10,946 nt of DNA, from positions 1-10,946 of the forward strand of contig JACOYM010000083.1 of the NCBI GenBank assembly GCA_016181905.1, written 5' to 3'. Below, one piece after another: positions 1 through 6,240 of this stretch. The translations under genes and the position numbers were made by a program. Position 1 is the stretch's first letter. Each line of letters starts with the position of its first letter. The notes below the pieces were generated by a model. It was not told the origin of the DNA. It saw nothing but the letters and a program-made list of their open reading frames with translations, and did no database searches. Source of the stretch: Candidatus Pacearchaeota archaeon (GTDB lineage Archaea; Nanobdellota; Nanobdellia; Pacearchaeales; GW2011-AR1).

Positions 1-1
1 A

Positions 2-98
2 GCCCGCGTGGGACAATGGTACTCCACAAGCCTGGAATAAAATTAAACCACAGAGCTTGGCCCGCAAGGGCTTCCAGGTTCGATTCCTGGCGCGGGCG
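2..98 (+). tRNA. tRNA-Ser (anticodon GGA) with 16-nt intron
   Basis: A complete type II tRNA can be folded by eye. The 7-bp acceptor stem is GCCCGCG (2-8) with CGCGGGC (91-97), and the discriminator is G98, as is usual for archaeal serine tRNA. The D arm is 11-25. The anticodon stem is CAAGC (27-31) with GCTTG (55-59). The long variable arm GCCC-GCAA-GGGC lies at 60-71, and the T arm at 74-90 has the loop TTCGATT. The variable arm together with anticodon GGA (34-36) identifies serine (UCC/UCU codons). The anticodon loop is interrupted after base 37, and removing 38-53 restores the loop CTGGAAA. The CCA end is not encoded. The promoter would lie left of the window. Confidence 0.93.
38..53 (+). 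other. tRNA intron (16 nt, position 37/38)
   Basis: This intron sits at the canonical archaeal position one base 3' of the anticodon. Bases 33-35 can pair with 48-50. That leaves 3-nt bulges AA|T (36-38) and AG|A (52-54), each cut after its second base, as expected for a bulge-helix-bulge substrate of the splicing endonuclease. The central helix has only three pairs because C32 faces C51, so the motif is relaxed. The intron itself is A-rich and has no obvious internal stem. Confidence 0.85.
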
Positions 99-100
99 TC

Positions 101-175
101 GAGCAACTTCACGAGGCTATCTTAAAGATAATATAATGAGTGAGGTTGCGAGATTTTGACTTTGCTAAAGCAAAG
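101..175 (+). other. Hairpin-rich spacer downstream of tRNA-Ser
   Basis: GCAACTTCAC (103-112) can pair over all ten positions with GTGAGGTTGC (140-149), with one G-U wobble. Inside this stem, TATCTTAAAGATA (118-130) forms a second small hairpin. A third perfect 6-bp hairpin, CTTTGC-TAAA-GCAAAG, follows at 160-175. No coding gene is supported here. The element could be the processed 3' trailer of the tRNA transcript, a small structured RNA, or a transcription-end signal. The sequence does not decide between these. Confidence 0.4.
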
Positions 176-218
176 TGTATTTGGAAGTCAGAACGCACGC
201 AGGGCGTTTTCATAAACA

Positions 219-227
219 TTTATAAAT
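219..227 (+). promoter_or_regulatory. TATA box for the PC4-like gene
   Basis: TTTATAAAT is centred about 25 bases before the ATG at 248, which would place the transcription start at or next to the start codon (leaderless mRNA). This spacing is the main reason for choosing 248 rather than the in-frame GTG at 140 as the start. Confidence 0.65.
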
Positions 228-247
228 CTAAATCCAGTAAAAGCATA

Positions 248-550
248 ATGGAAAAAGACATAGGAAGAATAAGCAAGAATGCAGAGACAGACATTGTTAT
301 CCGCGTGGACGATTTCGGCGGCAAGCGCGGATTGACAATAAGAGAATTCACGACTTCTGAAAGATACACAGGGTTTACAAAATCAGGAACAAGAATTCCT
401 GCAGAAAAAATTGCTGAGTTCAAAAAGATAATAAACAGCATTGATGAAGCAGAATTGGCGGCAGAGGTTGTTTCTGCAGACAAAAAAGACCAAAAGAAAG
501 CCAAGGCATCTGACATAAGCGAGGAAATCGGCGAAGACGGGACGATATAA
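248..550 (+). CDS. PC4/YdbC-like nucleic-acid-binding protein
   Basis: The protein has 100 residues. Residues 16-66 resemble the PC4 (transcriptional coactivator p15)/YdbC fold: a strand DIVIRVDDFGG, then a strand GLTIREFTTSERYTGFTKSG, then a helix PAEKIAEFKKIINSI. Proteins of this fold bind single-stranded DNA or RNA, usually as dimers. In archaea and bacteria they are linked to transcription or nucleic-acid maintenance. The C-terminal tail (from about residue 78) is highly charged and probably disordered. The frame is open back to a GTG at 140, but that extension runs through hairpins and across the TATA box, so the 248 start is preferred. The family call rests on motif resemblance and has no catalytic signature to confirm it. 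The gene stands alone, with the tRNA upstream and a convergent gene downstream. Confidence 0.7.
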   Translation: MEKDIGRISKNAETDIVIRVDDFGGKRGLTIREFTTSERYTGFTKSGTRIPAEKIAEFKKIINSIDEAELAAEVVSADKKDQKKAKASDISEEIGEDGTI

Positions 551-590
551 GCAAGCTGCTTAAATGAAATTTCAAATTATGCAAGAAATA

Positions 591-1007
591 TTATTTATTG
601 ATATATCTTGCGAATGCTGGAATTAAATTATCAATTAGATTATAATTTCTATATTCTTTTGGGTCAATCCATATGTATTCTTCATGATCCTCGCTTAACA
701 CAACTTTATCTGTGTCAGCGAAGCACTCAAAAAATGTGCCAACAATCTGCCATTGTTTTCCTCTTATAACAGGCCTCCATTCATTTACAAAAAAAGGGTT
801 GCCAATTCTGGCAATTAATCCTGTTTCTTCATGAATTTCTCTGGCTAAGCTTTTATCAAACCTCTGGCCTGGCTTAACCCTCCCCCCAGCTACATCAAAT
901 TTTCCAGCATTCATGCCGTCCCTATATTTTGCTGACTCTTTAAGCAACAAGACTCTTCTGTCGTAGACGATAAATGCTTTTGTAGCGGGAAATAATTTAA
1001 TCTCCAT
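591..1007 (-). CDS. Nudix hydrolase
   Basis: The protein has 138 residues, a typical size for a single Nudix domain. The Nudix box is clear at about residues 42-65: a GGRVKPGQ segment followed seven residues later by REIHEETGL. The metal-binding REXXEE core is intact. The first conserved glutamate of GX5EX7REUXEEXGU is replaced by glutamine. Nudix enzymes hydrolyse a nucleoside diphosphate linked to another group, and substrates include oxidised dNTPs, NADH, ADP-ribose and ADP-sugars. The sequence does not reveal which one applies. The start ATG has a TATTTAAAG element only about 18 bases upstream, too close for the leaderless spacing seen elsewhere in the window. The upstream small gene ends 32 bases before this start, so co-transcription is possible. 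Confidence 0.9.
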   Translation of the reverse strand: MEIKLFPATKAFIVYDRRVLLLKESAKYRDGMNAGKFDVAGGRVKPGQRFDKSLAREIHEETGLIARIGNPFFVNEWRPVIRGKQWQIVGTFFECFADTDKVVLSEDHEEYIWIDPKEYRNYNLIDNLIPAFARYINK

Positions 1008-1039
1008 AGTTATTTGTTTTCTTTAAATAGATGTTAGAA

Positions 1040-1240
1040 CTACTTTATCTCAATTCCTAATTTCTTCAGTTCATCCACATGCGCCTTTATCAAAGCCTCT
1101 GTAATCTGGATTATCTTTACAAGCTCATTCCTCTCATTGATAAGGGTTTGTATAGAGCCCTTGTGAAAGCCTGTAATCTCCTCTTTTGACATCTCTGGCT
1201 GGCCTTTTACTTCATTCATTTTGTCCTTGTTGTTTGCCAT
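1040..1240 (-). CDS. Small coiled-coil protein, function unknown
   Basis: The protein has 66 residues. The N-terminal third is polar and Lys/Glu-rich. From about residue 18, MSKEEITGFHKGSIQTLINE leads into a long amphipathic helix with heptad-like hydrophobic spacing (L, I, L, I, I, I, L, I, V, L), which suggests a helical hairpin or a coiled-coil dimer. No enzymatic motif, membrane segment or metal ligand is present. The start is supported by a well-placed TATA box (about 26 bases upstream) and by the lack of any better ATG. It lies between the Nudix and deaminase genes on the same strand. I do not recognise a named family. Confidence 0.7.
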   Translation of the reverse strand: MANNKDKMNEVKGQPEMSKEEITGFHKGSIQTLINERNELVKIIQITEALIKAHVDELKKLGIEIK

Positions 1241-1261
1241 AAAAAGATAAGAAAAATATGG

Positions 1262-1271
1262 GTTATAAATG
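1262..1271 (-). promoter_or_regulatory. TATA box for the 66-residue protein gene
   Basis: On the minus strand the sequence reads CATTTATAAC, centred about 26 bases before the ATG at 1240, the spacing expected for a leaderless archaeal transcript. Confidence 0.6.
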
Positions 1272-1300
1272 TTTGCATAAATTGTGAACTATTCTAAGTA

Positions 1301-1741
1301 TTACTCAAAGCCAACCTTGTAAAATGGTAAAGATGGCGTAAGTTCTTTACACTCTTTTTCAAGTGATTTTAAATGAAAAAGCTCAAGTTCTGCTTCTTTT
1401 AATTTCTCAATTCCATGACATGGAACGAATGTATCTGGATCAAGAACACCATACACAATTCTATGGATTCCAGATTCAATTATTTGATCACAGCATGATT
1501 TCTTGCCAGAGCGCCTAAAATCACATGGTTCCATTGTCACATAAATTGTTGCTCCAGAAATATTTTCATGACATTTTTTTATTGCTAATTCTTCTGCATG
1601 ACATTCTTCCGAATCTTCTCCGCTAAATGCTTTAGAAATAATTCTTCCCTCTTTTATTATGACAGCCCCTACATTATACCCATCTTGACTTAAGCTTTTT
1701 CTTGCTTCTTCTATTGCTAATTTAAGAAAATGAATGTCCAT
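1301..1741 (-). CDS. RibD-type cytidine/pyrimidine deaminase
   Basis: The protein has 146 residues and the zinc-dependent deaminase signature. CHAEE (H48 zinc ligand, E50 proton shuttle) is followed by TMEPCDFRRSGKKSCC, in which C73 and C83 or C84 are the remaining zinc ligands. The TMEPC segment and the later RIVYGVLDPD segment resemble the deaminase domain of riboflavin enzyme RibD more than free cytidine or tRNA deaminases. There is no C-terminal reductase domain. The enzyme could deaminate a riboflavin precursor or act on a free nucleotide or base. The interval between the two cysteines is one or two residues longer than in typical RibD. The start is supported by a TATA box about 27 bases upstream. 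The neighbouring Nudix gene makes a role in nucleotide metabolism plausible, but this is inference. Confidence 0.83.
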   Translation of the reverse strand: MDIHFLKLAIEEARKSLSQDGYNVGAVIIKEGRIISKAFSGEDSEECHAEELAIKKCHENISGATIYVTMEPCDFRRSGKKSCCDQIIESGIHRIVYGVLDPDTFVPCHGIEKLKEAELELFHLKSLEKECKELTPSLPFYKVGFE

Positions 1742-1763
1742 TAATCTCTAGACAAGCAGTTAG

Positions 1764-1773
1764 AATATAAAAT
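1764..1773 (-). promoter_or_regulatory. TATA box for the deaminase gene
   Basis: The minus strand reads ATTTTATATT here, centred about 27 bases before the ATG at 1741. This indicates an independent, probably leaderless promoter for the deaminase. Confidence 0.6.
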
Positions 1774-1864
1774 TATCGGTTGGCTACTCCGCCATACTTT
1801 CTCATTTTGCGAAACTCGAACTTTTTATTTCAGAAAAGGTGAACTAACACTGATTTATACCTTT

Positions 1865-2242
1865 TCAGCAGCAATAAAGCTTTGCTCCTTTCTTGCTTTC
1901 CCTGCCAAAAGGATTGCCCTCTGCTCTTATGTTCTTAATCATCTCCTTGTTTGCCTCTGTTTCCCTGCTGTTTGCCGCCAGAACCTGCCTTGCCTTTCTG
2001 AATGCCTCGCATAATTTTATGCCAAGAGGGCATCTCTGCTCGCATGCCTTGCACAAGCTGCACTCATATAAAATCCTGTCATAAACATCATTCTTCAGCA
2101 TAAGCGCCTTTCCTCTTGGAGAAATCGCCTCTTCCCGCATGACAGAAAAAACAGGGCATAATGCCTTGCACATGCCGCAGCTTATGCATTTCTCAACTAT
2201 CTCCCTTGCTTCCTCTGCTGCATTCTCTGCCTCAATCGCCAT
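1865..2242 (-). CDS. Two-cluster [4Fe-4S] protein (N-terminal half of a split GlcF)
   Basis: The protein has 125 residues and two ferredoxin-type motifs, CISCGMCKALCP (C19, C22, C25, C29) and CSLCKACEQRCP (C61, C64, C67, C71), which would each hold a [4Fe-4S] cluster. The arrangement matches the N-terminal domain of glycolate oxidase subunit GlcF and HdrC-like proteins, which pass electrons between a flavin subunit and a CCG-domain partner. The protein ends in a Cys-Cys pair. The chosen ATG overlaps the end of the flavoprotein gene by 11 bases and has a GGAG Shine-Dalgarno-like sequence 6 bases upstream. An in-frame ATG further upstream would only add a Lys/Arg-rich artefact read from inside the flavoprotein gene. 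It is the last gene of the operon. Confidence 0.88.
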   Translation of the reverse strand: MAIEAENAAEEAREIVEKCISCGMCKALCPVFSVMREEAISPRGKALMLKNDVYDRILYECSLCKACEQRCPLGIKLCEAFRKARQVLAANSRETEANKEMIKNIRAEGNPFGRESKKGAKLYCC

Positions 2243-3452
2243 TTTTAACTCCCTGGTTATTTTCCTCTTTTGCCTCTTGATTTTCTGTCTTTTCCTCTGC
2301 CTTCTCGCTGGCAAAATCAATTATCTTGCCAGGATTAAACTTATTGAACCTATCCATTCTTTTCTTTATGACAGAAATCAGCTTTTTCTCTGTATCATCA
2401 AGAAATTCCTTCTTTGACAGCCCAATGCCATGCTCTCCGGTTATATTTCCATGAAGTTTTTTAACAAGCTTCATCATTTCCGGTATCTTTTTCTTTTTCT
2501 CAACGCTGAAGCATGGGTGCAATATGCCAGAGCCAATATGCCCGTAACAGGGTATGCCATTATCTTCAAGAAAATCAAGAAATTCCTTCATCTTTGACAG
2601 GAATATTTTTGGGTCTTCTATTATTATATAGCCTTCTGATGCAAGTTTCGGGTATATGCTGTCTCTTAAAGCAATCAATTTTGTATATTTCTCATCCTTT
2701 ATCTCACCCCTTTCAGATTCAAACTCAACAATAAGATGATAGTTGCTGCTAAAGCCAAGCAGCTCTGAAACCTTTTTGTCAAGAAACTCTATCATGCTGA
2801 CATCCTTTTGAAGCCTGAGAATGCCTAATGCCTCTGTAATCCTTACAAAATCATCTGCCTTTATAAGAGACGCTGTTCTCTTTGGCTTTTCTGCAAGCCT
2901 TAGCACAACCCTTGCAATAATTCCTGTTGTGCCTTCCATGCCGGCAAAATCATTCAAGTCTGCCTTGCCAATCCTTTTAATCTCCCCCTTGGAATTTATA
3001 ACATCAACATACTCAACCCAGTTTGCTGTCCTGCCATGTTTTATTGCCCTGCTGCCAACAGCATTTGTCGCTATCATTCCACCGATAGTGCATATAGCAT
3101 GGCTTGATGGGTTTACAGGAAACTCCAGCCCTCTTTTCCCCAGCTCAGCATTCAGCTCATCAAGGATAATGCCTGCCTCAGCATATGCTGTTTTTCTTGC
3201 CTCATCTATTGAAATGATTTTATTCAGCTTGCTTAAGTCTATAACGCATGAATTCAGTGGGACAGCGCCTCCAGCCAAGCCGCTGCCGCCTCCCCTTGGA
3301 ACAATATTATTATGGCTTGCAGCAATCCTTCCTGCTTCCTCAACGCTATTTGGAAAATAAACGCAGGCTGCCTCCCCAGCTATACCAGACGCATCTGTCG
3401 AGCATGCAATGCAATCCAGCTGTTTTTTGCTTGCCTTAAGCTTTATTTTCAT
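2232..3452 (-). CDS. FAD-linked 2-hydroxyacid oxidase/dehydrogenase (GlcD/D-lactate dehydrogenase family)
   Basis: The protein has 406 residues, somewhat shorter than typical GlcD (about 460-500). The N-terminal PCMH FAD-binding domain shows VPRGGGSGLAGGA (51-63) and the segments VNPSSHAICTIGGMIATNAVGSRA (113-136) and YVDVINSKGEI. The C-terminal FAD-oxidase domain shows GHIGSGILHP (304-313), GEHGIGLSKKEFL (339-351) and FNPGKIIDF (372-380). The family oxidises D-2-hydroxyacids such as glycolate, D-lactate or 2-hydroxyglutarate. The substrate cannot be read from the sequence. The last 25 residues are a Glu/Lys/Asn-rich tail that overlaps the downstream Fe-S gene. The gene lies 47 bases after the preceding gene, with an AT-rich TTTAAATT element in the gap that may be a secondary promoter. 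Electrons would pass to the adjacent Fe-S and CCG proteins. Confidence 0.92.
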   Translation of the reverse strand: MKIKLKASKKQLDCIACSTDASGIAGEAACVYFPNSVEEAGRIAASHNNIVPRGGGSGLAGGAVPLNSCVIDLSKLNKIISIDEARKTAYAEAGIILDELNAELGKRGLEFPVNPSSHAICTIGGMIATNAVGSRAIKHGRTANWVEYVDVINSKGEIKRIGKADLNDFAGMEGTTGIIARVVLRLAEKPKRTASLIKADDFVRITEALGILRLQKDVSMIEFLDKKVSELLGFSSNYHLIVEFESERGEIKDEKYTKLIALRDSIYPKLASEGYIIIEDPKIFLSKMKEFLDFLEDNGIPCYGHIGSGILHPCFSVEKKKKIPEMMKLVKKLHGNITGEHGIGLSKKEFLDDTEKKLISVIKKRMDRFNKFNPGKIIDFASEKAEEKTENQEAKEENNQGVKNGD

Positions 3453-3499
3453 TTTTTATTTATCAAAATTTAAATTATTCTTCATGGTTGTTTCTAATC

Positions 3500-4132
3500 T
3501 CATTTTTTCTTTGCCTCCTTTCCTTTATGTTTCTTTTGCTTTTCTATTGATTTTTGAGCAGCAGGCAGTGAGACATTAAGATAGTTATGCTCATCTATTG
3601 CTTTAGCAAGAGATACGCTGTCGTGTTGCCATTTGATGTCTTTGGTTGCCCATTGGCATTCTTTCAAAAATCTTGCATACTCCTCTGCACTTTCACCAAA
3701 ACCATATTTATCTCTTATATATTTATCCCACATAACAAACAGGCTTGTATTATTAATGCTCATTACCTTTGATGCCCCTGTATATTCTACTCCTTTAATC
3801 CTGCTGAATCTGCTGTATATCTCTTTTATATCATCCTCTATTGCATCAAAATTAGCTGTTTCAAGCCTTTCATTTTCCAGCCTATAAAATGAGGGTCTTG
3901 AGTTCTCAAATGCAAGCTTAATGCTGTCATTTAAGGCATCATAATCCTTAACAATCCTGAATCTCTGCTTATTCCATGTTGCCAGCAAGATAATTGCCCC
4001 TCCTGCCTGATTTGATATGCCTCCCTCTCCTGTAATAAATCTTGCTAAATTATAAATCTCGTTTCCAGGCACATTTCTAAACTCTTCATGCGATTTTATC
4101 AGACTGCCAAGCTCCAACTTTTTCATTTTCAT
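3500..4132 (-). CDS. Protein of unknown function within the oxidoreductase operon
   Basis: The protein has 210 residues and is soluble and mostly helical, ending in a Lys-rich tail. The most distinctive stretch is EYTGASKVMSINNTSLFVMW followed by DKYIRDKYG (about residues 116-144). It resembles a recurrent motif, alanine-serine-lysine then a 'what the protein does as a whole is set by W-D' segment, seen in uncharacterised helical proteins, but I cannot name the family. There are no Fe-S cysteines, nucleotide loops or membrane segments, so it does not look like a redox subunit. The start overlaps the end of the CCG gene by four bases (ATGA), which implies translational coupling. A second in-frame ATG lies two codons later. 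Its place inside the glycolate-oxidase-like operon is unexplained. Confidence 0.75.
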   Translation of the reverse strand: MKMKKLELGSLIKSHEEFRNVPGNEIYNLARFITGEGGISNQAGGAIILLATWNKQRFRIVKDYDALNDSIKLAFENSRPSFYRLENERLETANFDAIEDDIKEIYSRFSRIKGVEYTGASKVMSINNTSLFVMWDKYIRDKYGFGESAEEYARFLKECQWATKDIKWQHDSVSLAKAIDEHNYLNVSLPAAQKSIEKQKKHKGKEAKKK

Positions 4133-4917
4133 CTTTCCGCCCCTATAACAACCCTCTCTGCCTTCAGCCCAAGAGCATCAGCAACAGCATAAGAAAATTC
4201 TGTAATTTCAATGCCTATATCAGAATTCTCTGTCAAGTGCGCAAAACACAGGGGGCAGGTTGTTATAATCTTTGAAACTCCTGCGTCCTTTGCCTGCTTA
4301 ATAATTCTTTTTGCAACCTTTGCAGCAAGCTCGGGGTTGTTTGCTTTCAATCCTGCGCCGCCGCCGCAGCAAAACGCATTCTCTTTATTGTTTTTCATCT
4401 CAACAATCTCATATCCCAGCAACTCCAAGATCAGGCGAGGCTCTTCATAAATGCCGCAATGCCTCCCAAGATGGCAGGGGTCATGGTATGTTGCTTTCTC
4501 ACTGCTCTTTTTAACAATAGCCTTTTGCCCTTTTTCGAGTGCATTCAAAATTGTAAAGACAATATGCTCTGCCTTAATGCCCCAATCAGGCAGCATCTCC
4601 TTATAGTCTTGTGAGAATACCTTGAAGCATGCAGGGCAGTTTGTTATTATCCTGCTTACAGAATGCTGCTTGAATAATTCAAGGTTTTTTCTTGCCAGCT
4701 TTCTTGCATCTGTCTCATAGCCTGCATTTCTTGCAGGGCTGCCGCAGCACATCTCTTGGGGCAGCATGATGAAATCTATTTTAAGCCTGTTTAAAATCTT
4801 CTTGTAGTTCTCAAGCTCAGCGCTCAGCATATGCTTTGTCAGGCATCCTGGGTAATAAAGAACATTCCCTTTTCCTTTGAAGATATTCAAAATTGGCATA
4901 ATATACAATAGAAACAT
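4129..4917 (-). CDS. CCG-domain (HdrB/GlcF C-terminal-type) iron-sulfur protein
   Basis: The protein has 262 residues and two complete cysteine-rich CCG motifs. The first is C-x31-CCG-x34-CPAC, beginning at YYPGC. The second is C-x34-CCG-x35-CPLC, beginning at YHDPC. These motifs bind the catalytic or electron-transfer clusters of heterodisulfide reductase HdrB and occur in the C-terminal half of GlcF and in LutA. With the separate two-cluster protein at 1865-2242 it reconstitutes a GlcF-like unit for the GlcD-like oxidase. It is the first gene of the operon. The start is uncertain: ATG 4917 has an ATTATA element about 26 bases upstream, while ATG 4899 (MPILNIF) is the alternative and would shorten the protein by six residues. 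No membrane segment is evident, so the complex is probably cytoplasmic or only peripherally membrane-bound. Confidence 0.92.
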   Translation of the reverse strand: MFLLYIMPILNIFKGKGNVLYYPGCLTKHMLSAELENYKKILNRLKIDFIMLPQEMCCGSPARNAGYETDARKLARKNLELFKQHSVSRIITNCPACFKVFSQDYKEMLPDWGIKAEHIVFTILNALEKGQKAIVKKSSEKATYHDPCHLGRHCGIYEEPRLILELLGYEIVEMKNNKENAFCCGGGAGLKANNPELAAKVAKRIIKQAKDAGVSKIITTCPLCFAHLTENSDIGIEITEFSYAVADALGLKAERVVIGAER

Positions 4918-4982
4918 CTATTTTTAATAATTTATGTTCTATAATTGATATCCTTCGCTCTACTCGCTAATTAACTTTATCC

Positions 4983-6143
4983 TCACCCAAACACTCCCGC
5001 AAGCATTGCCGCTCCAAGGGCAATCATCACAATGCCCATGATAAGCCTGAGCCACTTTCTCTTTTCAAGCCTGAATTTTTCTGCATGACCAGCAGGCATG
5101 CCGAAATAGACAGCAAGCAGGATTATTATCAAAGGCAGGACAAAGATTAGGTTGTAAAGCAGCAGGTAAGGCACCGCCATAGCATACGCATTCTTTGCTA
5201 TCAGGCTCAATATTGCCAAATAAATTCCTCCGGTGCAGGGCAACTCAAACATGCTTACTAACACTCCAAGGATGATTGCAGCAGGCAGGCTTGCCTTTTG
5301 CACATATTTCTCTATAACACCTTTCTTTGACTCAGGAATAGCCAAGGTTATGCCTTTGCCATACCAGAAAAAGTCCTTTACATTTATAGCCCCCGCAGCT
5401 ATAGATATAAGTGCAGCTGCCTGAAAAACAATACTTGTTATGCCTATTGACTGAATTGCCCTTAATAACCCTAACCCTGCCAAAAAGTAAACCACAAACA
5501 CACTGAGAATGTAAGCTATTCCAACCTTAAGAATTCTTCTTGATGCGCCAAGCGTGGTTATATACAACAACAGGAATATTAAGACAGCAAACGCGCATGG
5601 ATTTATGCTGTCAATTAACGCAGCTAAAATCACTGCGCCAATTGTCAGGTCTATTTTTTTTGGGGGGGATATCTCATGAGCAGTTGCCTCTTCCTTATTG
5701 TATTTAAGCGGGCAGACAGGCTCGTTTTCCAGAAAATATATAATGTTTGCCTCAAGCTCTCTTTCAATAACATTGCTTCCTGTCAATGCCTTGTTGCTTA
5801 TAAAAACAGCAGGCACGCCTGGCTTCTCTATTTCATATCTCTTGACAAAATCCTGGAATAAATCCTGGTTTGTTTCATTATAATAAATCTCCAGCTCATA
5901 AAGTGTGAAATTAGGATATTTCTCTGCAAGCTTCTGAATTTTAGGATGAATGTAAGCGCAATGCGGGCATGTCTCTCCATAAAAAAAGTATATGCAATAG
6001 CTGTCATTCTCACTGAAAGGGCATTTTCCTGTCTCGCAGCTTTTTAAAACCGCGCCAGATGCATCAGCATCTGCAGCTGAAACCATGCCTGCAAAAACAG
6101 CAGATATGAGAATAAACAGCAAGAACAGATATAACCTCCTCAT
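4983..6143 (-). CDS. Exported thioredoxin domain fused to CcdA/DsbD-type membrane domain
   Basis: The protein has 386 residues. Residues 1-23 are a signal peptide: MRR, a hydrophobic core, then VSA before the predicted cut. Residues 45-140 form a thioredoxin-like domain with the redox motif CPHC (59-62) and the cis-proline segment GVP (109-111). From about 166 to the end are roughly six hydrophobic segments with the paired cysteines of CcdA/DsbD transporters, INPCAF (C183) and ELPCTG (C303). Such proteins carry reducing equivalents across the membrane to reduce extracytoplasmic disulfides. The fused thioredoxin domain is the likely acceptor. The frame is open upstream to 6299, but that would place 52 extra residues across the TATA box and into the divergent gene. 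ATG 6143 has a TATA box 27 bases upstream and begins directly at the signal peptide. Confidence 0.9.
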   Translation of the reverse strand: MRRLYLFLLFILISAVFAGMVSAADADASGAVLKSCETGKCPFSENDSYCIYFFYGETCPHCAYIHPKIQKLAEKYPNFTLYELEIYYNETNQDLFQDFVKRYEIEKPGVPAVFISNKALTGSNVIERELEANIIYFLENEPVCPLKYNKEEATAHEISPPKKIDLTIGAVILAALIDSINPCAFAVLIFLLLYITTLGASRRILKVGIAYILSVFVVYFLAGLGLLRAIQSIGITSIVFQAAALISIAAGAINVKDFFWYGKGITLAIPESKKGVIEKYVQKASLPAAIILGVLVSMFELPCTGGIYLAILSLIAKNAYAMAVPYLLLYNLIFVLPLIIILLAVYFGMPAGHAEKFRLEKRKWLRLIMGIVMIALGAAMLAGVFG

Positions 6144-6165
6144 TTTATATGCTAAAAAAGCCATG

Positions 6166-6174
6166 TTTTTAAAT
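6166..6174 (-). promoter_or_regulatory. TATA box for the thioredoxin-CcdA gene
   Basis: ATTTAAAAA on the minus strand is centred 27 bases before ATG 6143. It fits a leaderless transcript starting at that codon and argues against the upstream ATG at 6164. Confidence 0.6.
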
Positions 6175-6211
6175 CTATAGAGAATTAAAGTAGTTTCTGA
6201 TTTCATAAAAC

Positions 6212-6219
6212 TTATATAT
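6212..6219 (+). promoter_or_regulatory. TATA box for the gene at 6241
   Basis: TTATATAT is centred about 26 bases before ATG 6241. With the TATA box at 6166-6174 it makes a compact divergent promoter region of 97 bases. Confidence 0.65.
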
Positions 6220-6240
6220 GGAAAAGAATTTACAACTGGC

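Noticed and set aside
140..247. N-terminal extension of the PC4-like protein from GTG 140
   Set aside because: It covers two hairpin regions and the TATA box at 219-227, and the extra 36 residues show no PC4-like pattern. ATG 248 has ideal promoter spacing.
2243..2320. Longer Fe-S protein starting at 2320
   Set aside because: The added residues are a Lys/Arg-rich out-of-frame reading of the flavoprotein tail. ATG 2242 has a GGAG sequence and a typical operon overlap.
2821..3360. Long plus-strand ORF opposite the FAD oxidase (and similar antisense frames elsewhere)
   Set aside because: The minus strand encodes clear FAD-oxidase motifs throughout. The plus-strand translation is a low-complexity shadow with no promoter.
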